Shown: positions 46,801-56,793, numbered from the stretch's first letter. The stretch is DNA of 64,000 bases from Chaenocephalus aceratus (GCA_023974075.1 CM043799.1:6000928-6064927), one strand, 5' to 3'. The notes: generated from the letters alone by a model not told the origin. A program made the numbers and translations.

Positions 46801-47844
46801 AAACTTTGCCATTTAAATAAACATTTTACAGGAAACAACTTCCACAGCAGAAAGTGGCTAGAAGTACGCAGCACATAGGTGATTATATCCAACAGTATGT
46901 AACGACATTCCAGAGCTAAATACACATATACACACTGTATATGTGTGCTGATATCAGCAAGTTACAGCCAACAAAGCCTTCTCTAGCCACCAGCAGTGCT
47001 GCATTGTATCTGCTGGTATGAAGACCCCAATGCAACGCAGAATATAGAACTGGCAACAATAGAAACGCAGGCAAGCGTTTAAACGTCGTCACATATGCAT
47101 AGCCTACACCACAAATATGTCATTATGTAAAAGTAAAACTGTAAAGGAAAGACAAAGAAATGCCTCCTGTTGTATTGATAATGCCCTCAGAGACATTTAG
47201 CGTCGGATACTAACTGCACTGCAAAGACATGACCCTATTACGTAACGGCTAATGTCAGGGTTTGTTTATAGCTAACTATGCTAGCTTGCTGCGACGCAAC
47301 AAATACTACGGATTTTAAAAAAAAGCAGAGGGTGTCATGGGAATTACAGACATTTAATACAAATAAACACTCAGAAAGTGATTTTAGAGCAAGTTTTTCT
47401 GTAACATTACCTGTTGTTACGGGTGCTGGAGAACACACATAACACCTGGTCCAAGTAGGTGGCCATGGCGTCCCTCCATCGCTCGGAGAGCTGCGGGTCG
47501 CTGTCTGGCTGGTCCATCCTGGGGGGGGACGGGTCGTTGCTCAGGGGACTAAGGTAACCCTCCACCGGGGCAAGCTCCAGTTGCAGCTCCCGCACGAATG
47601 AACCAAACTTACGCATGAGGAACTCCAGCTTCGAGGTCTCCTCTGAGGTGGATCCGCCACCGTTACATCCACCACCTACCCGCAGCTTGAGCTCAGTCCA
47701 CAGCGCGGGGTAAAAGAGACACTCCCTCCAGCGTGAGCACACAGACGAGGCCCGGAGCTTGTCTCGGTCGGACAGAAAGGAGAATATATGAACGATAAGC
47801 TCGCTGGGCAAAGCCATGGCTCCGATACCCTCACACAGAGCCAT
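33614..47844 (-). CDS. fbxo33: F-box only protein 33 (fbxo33), complete six-exon gene
   Basis: Substrate-recognition subunit of an SCF (Skp1-Cullin-F-box) ubiquitin ligase. Coding exons: 47844-47411, 42817-42707, 40784-40624, 40020-39812, 39584-39287, 33870-33614. All have GT/AG borders and matching phases, total 1470 bp, 489 residues. An F-box lies at about residues 13-55 (LPSELIVHIFSFLSDRDKLR, WRECLFYPALW). The rest is the FBXO33-type leucine-rich region (NLRKLSLYGD, LRSLALDFSD, NEDP-like IEDPLILLAWRCTQL, SLGLGRGWHP). It is shorter than the roughly 555-residue human protein, mainly at the N-terminus, where MALCEG is the first in-frame ATG. No breaks or missing exons. Introns are loaded with DNA transposons. 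Confidence 0.95.
33871..34184 (-). other. fbxo33 intron 5, distal part
   Basis: AT-rich intronic DNA between exon 6 and the nested hAT. Nothing else seen. Confidence 0.7.
34497..35367. mobile_element. inner hAT MITE with TTAACGCG ends
   Basis: Ends TAGGGCTGTCA ... TGACAGCCCTA with a perfect 8-bp duplication ATATTTAT (34489-34496 and 35368-35375). Non-coding, 871 bp, with subterminal TTAATCGCGATTAATCGC-type palindromes and an internal GT microsatellite. Confidence 0.93.
34772..34836. repeat. (GT)n microsatellite
   Basis: About 32 dinucleotides inside the inner hAT. Confidence 0.93.
35459..36094 (-). other. fbxo33 intron 5, unassigned part
   Basis: No element recognised. A short direct repeat (TTAGCAGCTTATCGTTTT) occurs twice at about 35831-35875. 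Confidence 0.6.
36495..37315 (+). repeat. dispersed repeat X, copy 1
   Basis: High similarity to 58895-59585. Shared landmarks: AGTTCCACCTGGAGTAAATC, CTGCAGTCTACAAAGTACTT, ATTAAACTTGTTTCGGCAAA and CGTCACAGCAAGCATAACAA. It contains a 33-bp tandem unit. Confidence 0.8.
36838..36939. repeat. 33-bp tandem repeat, three copies
   Basis: Unit GTACTTCTACTTTTACTCAA + GTACCAGATCTGA, three nearly identical copies. The copy of repeat X in the retrovirus has fewer units. Confidence 0.9.
38125..39286 (-). other. fbxo33 intron 5, proximal part
   Basis: A purine/pyrimidine-rich block around 38380-38520 (repeated CTCCTCGA / GAGGAGGGGA) looks like a MITE fragment. The rest is unassigned. Confidence 0.5.
39287..39584 (-). 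CDS. fbxo33: fbxo33 coding exon 5
   Basis: 298 bp, acceptor CTCCCCAG, donor GTGAGT. Encodes LRVYLMALEVDSSELLRVLK, LPLERLHLDSY and EDPLILLAWRCTQL. Confidence 0.95.
39812..40020 (-). CDS. fbxo33: fbxo33 coding exon 4
   Basis: 209 bp, acceptor TCCCTCAG, donor GTAATG. Encodes SELSRLSNLRSLALDFSDLT and IPLHRLSLLLNG. It ends in phase 0 after a Ser-Leu pair. Confidence 0.94.
40021..40623 (-). other. fbxo33 intron 3
   Basis: AT-rich, no recognised element. Confidence 0.7.
40624..40784 (-). CDS. fbxo33: fbxo33 coding exon 3
   Basis: 161 bp, acceptor CTCTGCAG, donor GTATGT. Encodes IQQLFMELLSNSRQLRWLSC and LRHLSLLDHQL. Confidence 0.94.
40785..41145 (-). other. fbxo33 intron 2, part next to exon 3
   Basis: No element recognised up to the hAT target duplication. 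Confidence 0.65.
41146..42503. mobile_element. hAT MITE in fbxo33 intron 2
   Basis: Ends CAGTGGTTCCCAACC ... GGTTGGGAACCCCTG with a perfect 8-bp duplication CTCTAGAT (41138-41145 and 42504-42511). 1358 bp, AT-rich, no transposase remnant seen. A (TG)n(G)n run sits near its right end (42420-42445). Confidence 0.93.
42707..42817 (-). CDS. fbxo33: fbxo33 coding exon 2
   Basis: 111 bp, acceptor TTCTCCAG, donor GTAAGC. Encodes NLRKLSLYGDTCVLQQEGLL and HQIHQGDKKIN. Confidence 0.94.
42896..43070. mobile_element. truncated hAT MITE (TAGGGATGCTCCGAT family)
   Basis: Left end TAGGGATGCTCCGATCGCC and about 170 bp similar to the start of 44324-45018. It breaks off after the TTCCACACACAACAATCATG region; no right end. 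Confidence 0.75.
43071..44323 (-). other. fbxo33 intron 1, with hAT-like ends
   Basis: Has two isolated hAT-type left ends (CAGTGTTTCCCCTATATAG near 43421 and CAGTGGGTCTCAAACGTTTT near 44062) without matching right ends. No gene. Confidence 0.5.
44324..45018. mobile_element. complete hAT MITE in fbxo33 intron 1
   Basis: Ends TAGGGATGCTCCGAT ... ATCGGAGCATCCCTA with a perfect 8-bp duplication GTTATTGG (44316-44323 and 45019-45026). 695 bp, non-coding, with subterminal CGATCG/ATCGGCCGAT palindromes. Confidence 0.95.
45118..45215 (+). repeat. fragment shared with the hAT remnants at 1040 and 6405
   Basis: CTCAAAGTGCACCAGATTGA ... CCCGGGGGGCATACCACCGG matches the internal block of those two copies. 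No termini are present here. Confidence 0.5.
45708..46232. mobile_element. MITE with CTCATTCACACCAACG ends
   Basis: Left CCTCATTCACACCAACGG and right CATTGGTGTGAATGAGAGG are inverted. GAACCGG/CCGGTTC-rich subterminal sequence. About 525 bp, non-coding. A similar left end (CCTTTCACACCAACGCG) lies near 1008-1030. No clear target duplication. Confidence 0.65.
46233..47410 (-). other. fbxo33 intron 1, part next to exon 1
   Basis: No element or gene recognised. Confidence 0.65.
47411..47844 (-). CDS. fbxo33: fbxo33 coding exon 1 (F-box)
   Basis: Starts at the first in-frame ATG (MALCEGIGAMALPSELIVHI) and ends VLCVFSSTRNN at donor GTAATG. The frame is open upstream to about 48009 without another ATG. 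It carries the F-box and a serine/proline-rich, likely disordered stretch (LSPLSNDPSPPRMDQPDSD). Confidence 0.95.
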
Positions 47845-48619
47845 GGCAAGCAATGAAAGCTGCTTTGCGAGAACCAACCAGCTATAAAATAAATGGTACA
47901 ACCGTTTTAAAAAAATTGGTGCTGCAGCAGATAACGGCAAAGCTTCTTCCTCTGGGTGAAAACAAGTCGTTTTTTCAGCGTTGCCTTCAATACTATTGGA
48001 CCGTACCACCGCTTTTCAATGAAGGGGAACAAAACAATCCTCACGCAGGTTACACAAATCCCCTTTGCCGCAAAAGTACCACTGTTTGTGAATGTTATCC
48101 TAAAGATATTATTTATTTAACAATATGACGGCTCTTGTGATTTAAAAAAAAATATGTTTGGTAACTAGTGACTGCATCGCAACGTTGTCAAGTGAATGGT
48201 TTAGTCCTGAAGTGCTGTTATTTTTGCCATACTGCCATACCCCCGCGGGAGGGCGCTGTTTTGCTGGTTTCAACACAGACACAACTCTTTTCCTTAATAA
48301 TCAGTGGATTACAACCCATCCAGGCTATGCACTCCACTTTAAACACGTATTACACAAGGTGGAAATAACCACAGCACAACAAAGTTAAAGTGATAACAGT
48401 TTGGCAATCCTAACAAACTCCTATGCCTCACAAAAGTTTCAGGCAGTAGGCTGTTGCAACGTGAAAGCATTAACATTCCTGGTATGTTATCTGACAGCTG
48501 TGCACCACACTGCAATCATACTGTATCTATAAGCCTTCACCTCAGCCTTTTATTAAAGAAACCAATATATTATTTCAAAAACCAACACACATCTTAAACC
48601 ATATAACTAACAACAATAC
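47845..48619. promoter_or_regulatory. fbxo33 upstream region
   Basis: 5' UTR and promoter must lie here. On the minus strand the F-box frame stays open to about 48009 without another ATG. I see no TATA box or CpG island. Beyond about 48060 the sequence is AT-rich and unassigned. Confidence 0.4.
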
Positions 48620-48778
48620 TGTAACGTTCCACAATAGGAGTCGGAAACAGGCCTCAAGTTATTAGGTTTAATAACTCCTTTGATAGCATACAGATGGTTC
48701 ATAGGTCACAGGTTACAGGTCGCAGGTTCAACATCACTCAGTACTCCACTCCCTAACTCTCACACACACACACACACA

Positions 48779-48810
<32 letters not shown>

Positions 48811-48820
48811 CACACACACG

Positions 48821-48919
<99 letters not shown>

Positions 48920-49062
48920 CAGGGTCAACGTCACACGCTCTCCAGCCCTCCCCCCTCTGCCCCCCCAACCACAGGCCCACACACCGACCAGCATTACTGT
49001 GCAGCTCTGTGATTGGCAGAGAGACAGGGGATGCTTGAGTGACCCACATATACCACACCACA
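48620..49062 (-). mobile_element. solo LTR related to the gypsy LTR, expanded by a CA array
   Basis: Starts TGTAACGTTCCACAATAGGA and continues GCCTCAAGTTATTAGGTTTA, parallel to the start of 10219-10520. After the CA array it continues CCCCCAACCACAGGCCCACA, CAGCTCTGTGATTGGCAGAG and GGGGATGCTTGAGTGAC, parallel to the LTR end. It is a diverged relative of the same family without an internal region. The right limit is approximate and no target duplication is clear. Confidence 0.8.
48763..48918. repeat. (CA)n / (CGCA)n microsatellite
   Basis: Long pure (CA)n with a (CGCA)n segment at about 48779-48810. The His-Thr and Cys-Val frames here are artefacts of the repeat. Confidence 0.95.
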
Positions 49063-49248
49063 CTTTACCAATTACCGGTTGCCTTGTCACAGACAATCTG
49101 CTCGACAAAATATGTTTGTCTTTCTTGATTTCCTGCGATGATGGTTCTTCAGGACTGCTTCTTAAGCTCAAATCACACTCTCGCTGACTTTTCCGGTGTT
49201 TCTAAAGTAGATGACAATGTATGTGTGTCGATTAAGAGGAAAAGATGA

Positions 49249-49671
49249 CTGTTTTCTTTGTTGCTATTACTGTCAGGAAATGTACAACCTAACCCTGGTC
49301 CGCCCAGTGGTAGTAGTCAGATTGCTACTCCTGCTGATTTTAAAGCTAGATCTGGGTTGGGTTTCAACCATTTGAATGTGTTAGGTAAACTAGATTTTGT
49401 CCGCATTTGGGCAAGCTTGACTGACGCTGACGTCATTGTTTTATCAGAAACATGGCTAAATAAATCTATTTTGGCCTCTGACATTGCCTTAAATGGTGAT
49501 AATGTGTATCGTTCCGACCGGCCTAATAAAGGTGGTGGTGTTGCCATTTATGTTAAGAATAAGTTCAGTGTATCCACATTAGTTTCCAAATCTATCAGTA
49601 AGCAATTCGAATTTTTAGCCTTAAATATAGAAGTGGCAAATGGGCAACAGGTCATGGTGGTGGGCTGTTAA
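49249..49671 (+). pseudogene. LINE 5' coding part: 2A-like motif and AP endonuclease start
   Basis: A frame without an ATG reads a leucine run, then SGNVQPNPGP (49273-49302), close to the 2A ribosome-skipping consensus ending NPGP. The first part of an APE-type endonuclease follows: DADVIVLSETWLNKSI and YRSDRPNKGGGVAIYVKNKF. It stops at 49671, well before the catalytic His, and no reverse transcriptase follows. The layout (hydrophobic run, 2A-like, endonuclease) fits L2/CR1/Rex-type non-LTR elements. Retention of the 5' part only is unusual for LINE copies. Confidence 0.75.
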
Positions 49672-49674
49672 GCC

Positions 49675-51234
49675 CCTGACACACTGTCCCGAAATTGACA
49701 CCCGATGGACACACGAATATGGAATTGTGAATTTCGCACGAAGATGGCCCGGAACCACACACGAAGGCAACATTTACATTACATGTAAGACATACAACTG
49801 CAATGAAAGTACCGAAAACAATTATGTTACAGTACTATGATACTGTACTGATATCTTCAGACTTTATTCTTTACTTTATCCGTCTTTATATGTAGAAAAT
49901 ATTATGTTTTCTCCGTAATGTTGTTTCCATAGCAACAACAACTTCCTGTCAACTCTCCTTCAAAATAATATATTATATCCTTTTTAGTTTCAAAGAACAC
50001 AAATTGGGTGATTTATATAATATGTTTACATGATTTTGTTGTGCAATAAAACAACCCGATGGACACACAATAAAGGAAATGTTCAAATTCGGCTGTGATC
50101 GTAGCAACATCGGGCCATTCGTGAGGGCATCTTAAAGGGATATTGGAAATCCGCGAATTTTGGGTTTAACTTATGTATTTTTATTAAAAATAAGCATAAT
50201 AAACCATATTTTTAAATTTCATGCGCCTAGTTTCATTTTATTTTAAATTGTACTGCTCCCGACCACGCCCTCTCAATGAAACGAAATACTTCGGGAATCT
50301 TCGGGTGATGACGAAAACAAAGGAAGACGGGCACAAACATTGGACGAGGCACGAGTATTTTATTATGTTTTCTGGCTGATTTAATGCATCATTAGCCTGT
50401 ACCATTGTGTACAACGCCATTTATTGCCTGTCGTCAGGACCGAGCAGCTCATTTGCTTTACAGAATATTACACCCGGAAGTAAGTATTCTCTCCGCTTCG
50501 CTTGACAAACCCCGTGATAGTCCTCAAGCTATGTGATTGGAGAGTCTGCCGAGCGTCGAACAGCACTTGAAATGGGATGGAACCACGGCAGACTGTCCAA
50601 AACTGGATTTGAACGGGTCCACCCGCGTCCCCCCCTCCCCCACCCTGTCCCCAGAACTACACATGCTGGCTATTGTGTTTCGCAACATGTTCTCTATCTA
50701 TGGCACGTCTCTACTGGGAGTTGTAGTTTTAAAAGATGTTTTCATATTTCCCATAATAAGAAGTTGCCAGTATTAAACTGTGTACATCCCTGGAGGTTTA
50801 GGGGATAGGAAACACTCAAATTTAAAACATATAATTAATAAATGGGTGAAAATTGCTTGTGCCCATAATGAGCAGTATTAATATATATACCCACACGACA
50901 GCTAAGGTCAGAAGAGCTATATTTTAACAGCTGGTCTTATGTTTGTGACCCCTCCTGTTGTTCATTGATGAGCCTGAAACATGCACTTGTCAAGGTTCAG
51001 AGGCACATTGTGCAAATATGGCAGTAGCCATCGATCATCTTAAGATAAGATGTACTTTATTGATCCCAAGTTGGAAACATTTGCGTTACATCAGCATGTG
51101 TATAGTTGTAAATATGCAGTGGTGTTTATTTGTAAATCATTTAGTATAATCACACAAATTCTGTGTTTTATATTTAATAATTCTGTGTTCTTTATTTATT
51201 GATTGTTCAATATCTGACAAGGCCGGAGATGAAA
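49675..51234. other. intergenic DNA, unassigned
   Basis: 49680-50110 has inverted fragments of CCGATGGACACACGA and may be an old MITE. The segment ACACCCGGAAGTAAGTATTC at about 50470-50489 recurs inverted at 63482-63501. A short LINE-like 3' tail (AAGATGTACTTTATTGATCC) is at about 51045-51066. No gene. Confidence 0.45.
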
Positions 51235-51420
51235 AATTTGTGTCACAGGTTCCTCAACAGTGCATCATAAGACATCTTTCAATATTTGTGTACCTCCACC
51301 ATTAAATTGTCATATTCTGCACATTTCTTATACTATCTACATACATCTTATAAGAGTATAATACATATGTATAATATCAGTTAAAATAAGTGCTTCAACA
51401 TAGTTAACATTGCTGGAGGT
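51235..51420 (+). repeat. direct repeat flanking the fold-back element, left
   Basis: CAGGTTCCTCAACAGTGCAT ... TACATCTTATAAGAGTATAA ... AGTTAACATTGC matches 53550-53755 in the same orientation with small differences. Confidence 0.75.
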
Positions 51421-51439
51421 ATACACAAAGTTTTACATT

Positions 51440-53535
51440 CATTGCATAACTACACCGTTTGTGAATATGATATGTCAATAAACCTTAGAAAATCTTGAAA
51501 TCTTGAAAGGGATGTGCAAAATAGTCATTATATACAGTCTTTAATTAACTATTAGTAGAGAATAACGAGTAATGAACATACTTTATAGGGATTCTATTAA
51601 TATCTAATAATAAAAATAATGAAATTCAATAACATGCTTTAACCACTAGGTGTCCCTTTATATCAGCTGTGCACCTTTATGGTGTAAATACAGCCTATCT
51701 ACCAATTGGATCAAATATAAAAGTCAGCCGAATTAGTGTTGATACTGCAAGGAGACGTATTGTGTGAAAAGAAATGTAAGATGTTGTTTAATGGCTGATA
51801 TATTTATGATCCACGTCACGTTTTCAGTTCCTCATGTTTGTCTAGAAGTCTTCTCATCAGGGCTCTATAAATACAGAACTACGGCAGATATGTAACATTT
51901 AATGCAGCCGAACCGTGTATTACAATGCCGTTATGTGATGACTTTCAAAGAGAAAAGCAAGCGCACTCGGAATAAAGTGTTTTCGGTCTGTTTCCGGTAT
52001 TTGTTCATGACGATGTGATGTGAGATGTGAGACTGGAATTGCACAGTTACAATGCGTTGTATAGACACAATTTCCTGAAGTAATCTTCGTAATAACGAGC
52101 AAACTAAAGATCATCCACTGCACACATAATCTGAAATAACAACTCATATTTCTCGCATCAAATGACATCAAAACACATTTTAATGGCCAAAGTAACTTTA
52201 AATAGGCATTTTACACCGAGAATAAAACGAAGTTCGGCCATGTTTTTTTTTATGCAGGGAGAAATGTGAAGATCACGTGACATAGATGCCATTGGAATGA
52301 ATGGTGAAAAAAAACGTAGGGATCTTACAATTTCAGAGGCGTTTTTTGTAGAAATACTACGTCCTACGTTGTGGACCAACGTAGTTATTACACGTTTTTT
52401 TGTGAGACTGGTTTGGGTATCACGGCAAGATGTGAACATGTGACGATTTACCATGCTGGGAGACGTGAAGATGTCACGATTTCAAACGTGACAGTTACAC
52501 GTATTGTTAACCCATGTTAACCAGTGGAGAAATAACCGGAAATACCAACCAAATGCTACTCCGACGTAATGATTTATTTTGTAATAGTCACACTCGATTA
52601 TGCCGATTTTCTTGTTGCCCCAGCTGGTCGACACCTCTTTTAGCAGAAAAAAAGGCTACATTAATGTATTAAATCGATGTTAATCCGTGTGTGAATGTGG
52701 AATTAACGGACGTGACGTTGTGCGATTGAGTTGCCAGGCAACAGCTTCGGTTCATGTTAATTTACAAACTCTTCAACTACAACCGTAGTTATATTTAAAA
52801 ACATGTTAGAAGGCCTCACGAAATACTTTAATGCAAATTAAAATGTAAATGTGAAGGAATGTGTGTATAACAAAATACATCGGTCATAAACCAAACCGGA
52901 AACAGACGTAGGCAAGATCCTCAGCTCGATGATTGGATGGTTTAGCCGCAATGCCTGCTGGGATTTGGTGTTTATGTGATGTGAAATCTGAAAACGTTTT
53001 TTAAAAATACAATAATACTTTATTCCGAGTGTGCTTGCTTTTCTCTTCGAAAGTCATCACATAACGGCATTGTAATACACGGTTCGGCTGCATTAAATAT
53101 TACATATATGCCGTAATTCTCTATTTATAGAGCCCTGCTGAGAAGACTTCTAGACAAACAGGAGAACTGCCGCCAAAACTGAAGATGTGACGTGGATCAT
53201 AAATATATAAGCAATTAAACAGCATCTTACATTTCTTTTCACACAATACGTCTCCTTGCAGTATCAACACTAATTCGGCTGACTTTTATATTTGATCCAA
53301 TTGGTAGATCGGCTGTATTTACACCATAAAGGTGCACAGCTGATATAAAGGGACACCTAGTGGTTAAAGCATGTTATTATTTTATTATTAGATATTAATA
53401 GGATCCCTATAAAGTATATTCATTATTCGTTATTCTCTACTAATAGTTCATTAAAGACTGTATATAATGACTAGTTTGCACATTTGCAGATTTTCTAAGC
53501 TAAGGTTTATTGACATATCATATACACAACTACTG
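51440..53535. mobile_element. fold-back element with about 600-bp inverted arms
   Basis: Left arm (51440-52020) and right arm (52880-53535) are inverted. Landmarks: GATATGTCAATAAACCTTAG, TTTAACCACTAGGTGTCCCT, CCAATTGGATCAAATATAAA, AATTCGGCTGACTTTTATAT (inverted form), CCGAACCGTGTATTACAATG and CGGAATAAAGT. The core (52021-52879) has no recognisable coding sequence. A transposase was not found. Confidence 0.8.
52021..52879. other. core of the fold-back element
   Basis: Non-coding as far as I can see. 52069-52290 is shared with 63028-63235, on the far side of the retroviral insertion, so the core belongs to the same repeat family. Confidence 0.6.
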
Positions 53536-53549
53536 TATGCAATGAATGA

Positions 53550-53755
53550 AGAACTTGGGTCGCAGGTTCCTCAACAGTGCATTACAAGACATCTATCAAT
53601 ATGTGTGTGTACTCCACCATTAAACTGTCATTCTGCACATTTCTTATACTTTCTACATACATCTTATAAGAGTATAATACATATGTATAATATCAGTTTA
53701 ATAATAAACAAATAATAAACAAATAAGTGCTGAAACATAGTTAACATTGCAGGAA
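53550..53755 (+). repeat. direct repeat flanking the fold-back element, right
   Basis: Same orientation as 51235-51420. Contains a small extra tandem AATAAACAAATAATAAACAA at 53701. Confidence 0.75.
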
Positions 53756-53856
53756 AGCAATATATTAGACGTTAAGTACTTTGTCAGGCTTAATATGTAT
53801 CTGTAGATACAAATGTCACTGTGTGTGCTGTGTGCTCTGCATGTGTGAGCATTAAA

Positions 53857-54290
53857 GAATCAGAATACCTTTATTAGTTCCACAGAGGGGAAATGTGCAG
53901 CGTTACAGCAGGAAAGAGCCACAGACAGCTTAGTGTTGCATATCTTACATGTGTTAAAAAAGTACTAAGTTATAATATAATAAACAATATGCTAAAAAAA
54001 AGATAAAAAGTTACATAATTTTCAAAAATACAGATAAAAAACAAAACGGCATATGTATATTGATTTAGTGGCCAGGTATAAATGACACAGTTATTAATGG
54101 CATATATATATATTGCACATATAGCACATATTGCACAAAGTTGGTTTGTATTTAGCAGCAAGGGGTGTTATAGTCTGTGTTGTGGTGTGTGTAGGAGGGT
54201 CTACTAGAGGCAGTGCTGGTTGTAAAGTCTGACCGCTGCAGGAAGGAAGGACCTGCGGTTTCAAGAGGGTTTCATCCCTCCATATTCTTC
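53857..54290 (-). mobile_element. LINE 3' region remnant
   Basis: In reverse orientation: CCGCAGGTCCTTCCTTCCTG ... CTCTGTGGAACTAATAAAGG ... TATTCTGATTC, a typical fish non-LTR element 3' end. No coding part. Confidence 0.55.
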
Positions 54291-54384
54291 TTAAAGTTTT
54301 TTCTTATTCAAAAGAAGACCTTAACCTAAAGTACTCTTTAATGTTTAAATTAAGCCTTATTAGTTTGTCTGTTTTGCACATCCT

Positions 54385-54855
54385 CCTATTAATATCTAAT
54401 AATAAAATAAGACAATTCAATAACGTGCTTTAACCACCAGGTGTCCCTTTCTATCAGCTGTGCACCGTTATGGTGTAAATACAGCCTATCTACCAATTGG
54501 ATCAAATATAAAAGTCAGCCGAATTAGTGTTGATACTGAGACGTATTGTGTGAAAAGAAATGTAAGATGTTGTTTAATGGCTGATATATTTATGATCCAC
54601 ATCACGTTTTCAGTTCCTCATGTTTGTCTAGAAGTCTTCTCATCAGGGCTCTATAAATACAGAACTGTGGCAGATATGTAATATTTAATACAGCCGAACC
54701 GTGTATTACAATGCCGGTATGTGATGACTTTCAAAGAGAAAAGCAAGCACACCCGGAATAAAGTATTATTTTATTTTTAAAAAAATGTTTTCGGTCTGTT
54801 TCCGGTATTTGTTAATGACGATGTGCTCTGAGTTGTGAGACTGGAATTGCACAGG
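54385..54855 (+). repeat. fold-back family arm, third copy
   Basis: Direct copy of 51610-52045 with a small block (TATTATTTTATTTTTAAAAA) that the first arm lacks but the right arm of 51440-53535 has. The retrovirus follows 88 bp later, and family sequence resumes at 63028. Confidence 0.8.
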
Positions 54856-54943
54856 GGAAAATAACGTAGGCTATCTTTAGATGCGGATTTTGTTAAACTA
54901 ATATGTTTGCGCTGTGGACCAACACTATACATTGACGGGGTAG

Positions 54944-55371
54944 TGTTATGGAAATCTAGGGCCCAAACACGGCTGGAGAGTACAAGTCAAATGATCAAAA
55001 CAAATAAATGGTGAATCGAGAAAAGCTGTTTTTTGGTTATTTATTTGAAGCTTCAAATACACGATACAATAATATAATATGTCACAAGTCGCACAGAGTA
55101 TAAGATAGTCTGCGCGAGAGTGCGCAGAACAATGAAAAAGCAGAGATTATATAAGGAAAGAGTGGGAATGTTATAACTCTTGGGTTCACACGGTCAGATT
55201 GTTTATGAGACACTCAGTGGCCTTGCTTGTGTGACTCCCAGTCTGTTAAAACAGCTGTGGCCTTGCAGAGCCACAAGAAAGTCTGTTAATAGTAGTAAGA
55301 ATATATCAGGAAATAAGAAGCATTTGAAAGATTAAATATAAGGATGATAATAACTAAAAATTTCCACTACA
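54944..55371 (-). repeat. retroviral 3' LTR
   Basis: TGTTATGG ... CCACTACA on the plus strand. On the minus strand a TTATATAATC box is followed by a start region and AATAAATAACC as poly(A) signal. Confidence 0.95.
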
Positions 55372-55383
55372 TTCTCCCCTTTT
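55372..55383 (-). promoter_or_regulatory. retroviral polypurine tract
   Basis: Minus strand AAAAGGGGAGAA directly before the 3' LTR. Confidence 0.8.
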
Positions 55384-55563
55384 GATCATACTTGATCAAT
55401 AGAAAAAAACAAATGATAGGATAGACTGATATAAGACATCAATGAATACACTCCATCGCTGGTTTAAGTAAACACATCACAAATATATCATAGAAAACTG
55501 GCTGTTTTTGTGGAGGACAGACTCCAATATAATGTAAGCATAAGAGAGGAGATACACACATGA

Positions 55564-56091
55564 TTATATTGATAAATCGGAATCAGACTCTTCTGATTCT
55601 AGCTGATCTATCTCACTGTGGCGCAAAGGATTGTCTTGTAATGGAATAGTAGTATACTGAACGAAAGCTGAGGATACCATACTGGAAACGCATTTCTTCA
55701 GTATTGGGATAATCAAACAGGTAAAACTGATTAATAGGCCAAAAATGATCGCCAGGGGTGTAACTATACTAGCCAGCCATGCTTTCCACCCGCCTGATGT
55801 AAGCCAGGCCCACCAGTCCCAGCCCCCTGCGTTGGATATGTCATCAGCTTTCATGTCAGCTAACAGGTTGTTAAGATGCAGCACGGTGTCAGTGATGTTC
55901 TTGGTGGCGTCGGGAATGTAAGTGCAACAGGAGTCACCGATCACATGACACAGGCCACCCTTTAAGGCGAAGTAATTGAAGTAAAAAGTATTGAAAAGTA
56001 ATCTTGTGGCGCGCTAAACCCAGCATCACTGGGCCACGCCAGTTGGAGGGAAATATGTTTAACATCAGGGAATGCTACGTTAGAAAGGATT
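55564..56091 (-). pseudogene. env, transmembrane subunit part
   Basis: Contains a CX6CC motif (55937-55966 region), the covalent SU-TM linkage motif of gamma-like envelopes. A heptad-like segment, a tryptophan-rich membrane-proximal stretch (WDWWAWL), a membrane anchor (WLASIVTPLAIIFGLLISFT) and a short acidic cytoplasmic tail ending SDSDLSI follow. The frame is open from at least 55985 to 55564, but a stop separates it from the SU part near 56092. Described only; not functional as it stands. Confidence 0.8.
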
Positions 56092-56094
56092 CTT

Positions 56095-56793
56095 TCAGGG
56101 GCTGTGTTTCATCCCTCTCAAATGACTAGGGTGCACATGGCTGACGGGTTGGTACTTTGCGTATGTGGTGTCAAGCGTGGATGCACGCAAAGAGGAGTTA
56201 GACCGATTACTGCATGGTGGGGGAAGCTGCCTAGCATAACGCCACTCGGTTACGCTGTCTTCACCCTTGATGGGCCTTGTCAGAGCCATAAACGCGCAGA
56301 GGTGTTCAACCTGGGTCAGAGAGCGCGGACGAACTGGCACGGACATTGATGAGTCCTGGGGGAAAAGGGTGCATGCATAACATGACCCATGTTGTCCTGC
56401 GGCCTGCAAGAATGATCTCAGAGTGTGCCACCAGACGTTACCGGTGATCCCATTACTGGTCTGACCCACATCAATGTTGCTATGGTCGTTATCGCCTATG
56501 TATAGATTAAATGTAGATGTACCTATGGATGTCAATAGTGGCGTCAAAGGTTGCTTACGCTTTTCCGGGGTCTGAGTTTTGGGCGCGATGTCTATGTAAA
56601 ATGTGCCACACGGGTCGGCGCCGGATACATACATACAGACAAAAAAAAATAAAATAAATGTGGTTCGCCCTGCTTTCCCCATGTACCTCTTAGATACCTC
56701 GATTTTGGCTGACATGCTGTATGCTGAAATGGATACATAAAATATAGGACTAGTCCTAACACAACTATCATGGCAAGTATGCAGAGGAACCAT
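56095..56793 (-). pseudogene. env, surface subunit part
   Basis: A 232-residue frame in the position of a retroviral SU, with several cysteines and possible N-glycosylation sites (for example NRSN). Sequence similarity to a named envelope is not evident to me; the assignment rests on position between leader and TM. It ends at a stop before the TM part. Confidence 0.6.

Noticed and set aside
48680..49171. Open frames of His-Thr or Cys-Val repeats
   Set aside because: They are translations of the CA microsatellite and have no protein-like sequence outside it.
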